Positions 5,142 to 6,698 of a stretch of DNA of 6,698 nt are shown here, in pieces. Below the pieces are notes generated by a model. It worked only from the letters and a program-made list of their open reading frames with translations. It had not been told where the DNA came from and did not search any database. Numbering within the stretch: position 1 is the stretch's first letter; every line of letters begins with the position of its first letter. The stretch is from Actinomycetota bacterium (GTDB taxonomy: Bacteria > Actinomycetota > Actinomycetes > Actinomycetales > Microbacteriaceae). The position numbers and the translations under genes were made by a program. Where the stretch lies: positions 1 to 6,698 of the forward strand of contig VGAV01000133.1 of assembly GCA_016870695.1 (NCBI GenBank), given 5' to 3'.

Positions 5142-5501
5142 ATGACCTCGCTGGAGATCCTGGACGCCACTGTCTGCTGCGCGCCAACGGCCTCACCCAT
5201 GTCGACGAGCGATGCAGAGCGACTCGCGGCGACGTTCAAAGCTTTGGGCGACCCGACGCGGCTGAAGCTGCTCTCCATCATCGCCAGCTCCGAGGGGCAG
5301 GAGGCGTGCGTCTGCGATCTGACCGAGCCTGTCGGACTCGCTCAACCCACCGTCTCTCACCACCTGAAGGTGCTCGCGGAGGCGGGGTTCGTCAGCCGGT
5401 CCAAGCGCGGCACGTGGGCCTACTACCGACTCGCACCGGAGGCACTCCGCGCAGCGACAGGTGCGCTGCGCGACAACCTCCTCGTCCACTACGGACGCTA
5501 A
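5142..5501 (+). CDS. arsR: ArsR-family arsenite-responsive repressor
   Basis: This 119-residue winged-helix repressor has the core FKALGDPTRLKLLSII (32-47), recognition helix AQPTVSHHLKVLAEAGFV (67-84) and wing SRSKRGTWAYYRL (85-97). Arsenite should bind cysteine thiols and release the protein from DNA. Two known cysteine layouts seem combined: the N-terminal pair C12-C13 plus C56, corresponding to Cys15/Cys16/Cys55 of Corynebacterium glutamicum ArsR, and the C56-V-C58-D-L motif of E. coli-type ArsR. ATG 5142 is chosen over M20 because it keeps the N-terminal pair. No Shine-Dalgarno precedes it, and a weak -10-like TAGTCT (5130-5135) lies just upstream, so a leaderless mRNA is possible. It is divergent from arsO with operator-like repeats between them. 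Its TAA overlaps the TAG of the next, convergent gene by 4 nt. Confidence 0.95.
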   Translation: MTSLEILDATVCCAPTASPMSTSDAERLAATFKALGDPTRLKLLSIIASSEGQEACVCDLTEPVGLAQPTVSHHLKVLAEAGFVSRSKRGTWAYYRLAPEALRAATGALRDNLLVHYGR

Positions 5502-6061
5502 CCCCGGCGTGAGCGGCGCAGAAGTCGATTTAGATCCTCAGCCCGTGACACCTCGAGTGCACCGTCCTGCAGCCTGTGCAGTTGGCGCCCTAGCCAACGG
5601 GCCAAGACAAACTCTTCTCGGTCGTCGGCGCTGAGCCGCGGCAGAGCGTGGGTCTGATCCACGAAGCGGCTGCATGCGTCGAATCGCTCGCGCCAGAGTC
5701 GCTCCAGAGGATCCCACTCGAAGGCAGGAGACACATCAAGGCGTGCACGCTGGTAAGCGTTGAGCTGGTCCTCGAAGCGGCGTTGGTAACGACCCCACTC
5801 GCCTAGACGACGTTCCTCCGGGCTGAGCGTGTGTCGGGCTCGGGTGTTCTCGCGAGGGGCGTGCCCGCGTTCCCGCCAGTGATCTTCGTAGCGGTGAAGA
5901 CTTTGTACCCACTTCGCGGCTCGCTGCGACCTCGCAGATAGTCCCTCGAGCAGTGCGGCAGCAGCGGCGGAATAGATGTCTGCGCCGACGTCATTCGGGT
6001 ACGCGAGTCGCCAGATCGCGTCGGCGCGGGCGTGCAGATCGGCGGGTGTTGGGGTGGGCAC
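5498..6061 (-). CDS. Helicase-associated (HA) repeat protein without a helicase core
   Basis: The 187-residue product appears to consist mainly of two degenerate helicase-associated repeats of the Trp-rich helical type often found as tandem units in actinobacteria. Unit 1 (about 50-118) shows KWVQSLHRYEDHWRERGHAP, LGEWGRYQRR (86-95) and FEWDPLERLW; unit 2 (about 119-182) shows RFDACSRFVDQTHALP, LARWLGRQLHRLQDGAL and a Leu-rich end. Spacing W..Y/F...G/T..P...LG.W...QR.....L matches the family as I know it. No Walker A or B motif is visible, so it is not itself a helicase; nucleic-acid binding is likely but inferred. The first 45 residues are helical and unassigned. The start is GTG 6061, because GGAAGGA (6072-6066) lies 4 nt upstream; GTG 6094 in the same frame lacks such a site and would add 11 residues containing it. 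It converges on arsR with a 4-nt stop overlap. Confidence 0.72.
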   Translation of the reverse strand: MPTPTPADLHARADAIWRLAYPNDVGADIYSAAAAALLEGLSARSQRAAKWVQSLHRYEDHWRERGHAPRENTRARHTLSPEERRLGEWGRYQRRFEDQLNAYQRARLDVSPAFEWDPLERLWRERFDACSRFVDQTHALPRLSADDREEFVLARWLGRQLHRLQDGALEVSRAEDLNRLLRRSRRG

Positions 6062-6065
6062 GTGG

Positions 6066-6072
6066 TCCTTCC
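6066..6072 (-). promoter_or_regulatory. Ribosome-binding site deciding the HA-repeat protein start
   Basis: The minus strand reads GGAAGGA four bases before GTG 6061, a strong Shine-Dalgarno that favours this start over the in-frame GTG at 6094. Confidence 0.7.
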
Positions 6073-6217
6073 AGGGCGCGGGTGGTGCGCCCACATGGAC
6101 CTATGCGCGGTGTGGCTTTGCGATGTGATCTTGCGGCGTGGCGTCGTCGTTGTCGCTGAGTCGGCGGTCTCGCTTTCGCATGCGTTCATACGGTGACGGG
6201 TATCCACGGCGCAGATT

Positions 6218-6226
6218 AGGAGGAGG
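6218..6226 (+). promoter_or_regulatory. Strong ribosome-binding site for the 107-aa gene
   Basis: AGGAGGAGG sits 4 nt before ATG 6231 and is a near-perfect anti-Shine-Dalgarno match. It fixes the start and is good evidence that the otherwise unrecognised gene is translated. The rest of the 169-nt gap between the two divergent starts (6062-6230) shows no convincing promoter or palindrome. Confidence 0.75.
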
Positions 6227-6230
6227 CCGG

Positions 6231-6554
6231 ATGTCGACGGTCAGCCATGAAGGGCCCTGCCTCACCGACGACATGAACGGGGTTCACATCGTCGAGACAT
6301 CCGACGGAACTCGACTTCGGGTGGATCTCGACGACCGTGTGGTCACCACCTACCCCGTGGCCGGTAGCTCCATCAGACGGCGTCGAAGCGAGGAAGTGGA
6401 TTTGGTGCTCCTGGCCACCTGTTGCGTGGGGGAACCGATGGTGCTCCTGCTTGACCTGGACATCCCCGGTGTGTGGTTCACGAGGCGGACCACAGAGGCC
6501 GTTGCTCGCATCCGCTCCGTGGATGACTGCACCGCGTCGGGGCGTTCGAGGTGA
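6231..6554 (+). CDS. Hypothetical protein, 107 aa
   Basis: I do not recognise this family. The start is well supported by AGGAGGAGG 4 nt upstream of the ATG. The protein looks like a small soluble alpha/beta or mostly beta domain: a strand-turn-strand around GVHIVETSDGTRLRVDLDD (17-35), a basic patch RRRR (49-52), two hydrophobic strands VDLVLLATCC (56-65) and PMVLLLDLDIPGVWF (69-83), and a short amphipathic stretch TTEAVARI (87-94). It has four cysteines: C10, the adjacent C64-C65, and one near the C-terminus. There is no signal peptide or membrane segment. Its TGA overlaps the GTG of the next gene (GTGA at 6551-6554), so the two are probably cotranscribed and coupled. Nothing ties it to arsenic apart from position. 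Confidence 0.68.
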   Translation: MSTVSHEGPCLTDDMNGVHIVETSDGTRLRVDLDDRVVTTYPVAGSSIRRRRSEEVDLVLLATCCVGEPMVLLLDLDIPGVWFTRRTTEAVARIRSVDDCTASGRSR

Positions 6555-6698
6555 CACCGCTCGACGGCGGAGCCGGTGAACGAGCGGACAACGCTGACGA
6601 TGTGATCCCGGGATACGCCTCCGTCCGGGCGCGGCCGTATTGGGATCAGCTTGAGCCAACGGTGACTGAGGCGGTGACCGTCGCTGCACAGACGTTGG
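6551..6698 (+). CDS. Hypothetical protein, 5' part only (cut by window end)
   Basis: An open frame begins at GTG 6551 inside the GTGA overlap with the preceding gene and stays open for 49 codons to the right edge. It encodes MTPLDGGAGERADNADDVIP, a polar and acidic N-terminus without a signal peptide, then GYASVRARPYWDQLEPTVTEAVTVAAQTL, where the last part looks helical. No family is recognisable from so short a piece. The coupled start and continuously open frame support a real gene; with no strong separate ribosome-binding site, translation probably relies on coupling. Confidence 0.5.
   Translation, partial: MTPLDGGAGERADNADDVIPGYASVRARPYWDQLEPTVTEAVTVAAQTL

Noticed and set aside
5081..5512. 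Alternative plus-strand frame overlapping arsR (143 codons)
   Set aside because: It is out of frame with the unmistakable ArsR helix-turn-helix and would start inside the promoter/operator region.
1..6698. Arsenite pump (ArsB or Acr3), ArsA/ArsD, mobile element, tRNA or CRISPR array
   Set aside because: No translation shows a 10-12-helix permease, an ArsA P-loop ATPase or a transposase. No tandem repeats with spacers and no tRNA-like cloverleaf were noticed by eye.

Overview
The window is high-GC DNA with actinobacterial traits: GTG starts, GC-rich third positions, tightly packed genes with 4-nt stop/start overlaps, and an arsenate reductase of the single-cysteine type. An ArsR-ArsC fusion next to arsenic genes recalls Microbacterium and other Microbacteriaceae. 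That genus suggestion is an inference from memory of similar clusters, not a search result.

About 5.5 kb of the 6.7 kb is an arsenic-resistance locus made of two modules, each with its own ArsR-type regulator and divergent promoter. Left module: a gene leaving the window on the minus strand (3-410) encodes an ArsR DNA-binding domain fused to a low-molecular-weight-phosphatase-type arsenate reductase. Divergent from it is a plus-strand operon: an AqpS-like aquaglyceroporin (460-1179), an FAD/NAD(P) disulfide-reductase-family flavoprotein (1196-2581) and a stand-alone ArsC (2578-2973, 4-nt overlap). A candidate ArsR operator lies in the spacer between the -35 and -10 of the aquaporin promoter.

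Right module: a minus-strand operon of an ArsO-like flavoprotein (3756-5060), an ArsN-type GNAT acetyltransferase (3215-3754) and a small putative winged-helix protein (2970-3209). It is divergent from a conventional ArsR (5142-5501), whose cysteines are C12, C13, C56 and C58. A 20-bp inverted repeat sits between arsO and arsR over a TTGACA -35 box for arsO. The two control regions share the 7-mer TGTCAAT.

Proposed working: ArsC reduces arsenate to arsenite, probably with mycothiol/mycoredoxin; the aquaporin lets arsenite leave down its gradient; the flavoprotein between them may supply reducing power or act on an arsenic-thiol species. ArsO and ArsN look like an organoarsenical branch, with ArsN possibly acetylating arsinothricin-like compounds. 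No ArsB or Acr3 pump is in the window; one may lie to the left, downstream of the fusion gene.

The last 1.2 kb (5498-6698) looks like a different neighbourhood: a minus-strand protein of degenerate helicase-associated (HA) repeats without a helicase core, then a plus-strand pair of unrecognised genes (107 aa, and a partial gene cut by the window end) joined by a GTGA overlap. No gene-free stretch exceeds 300 bases, and no RNA gene, insertion sequence, CRISPR array or convincing hairpin terminator was seen.
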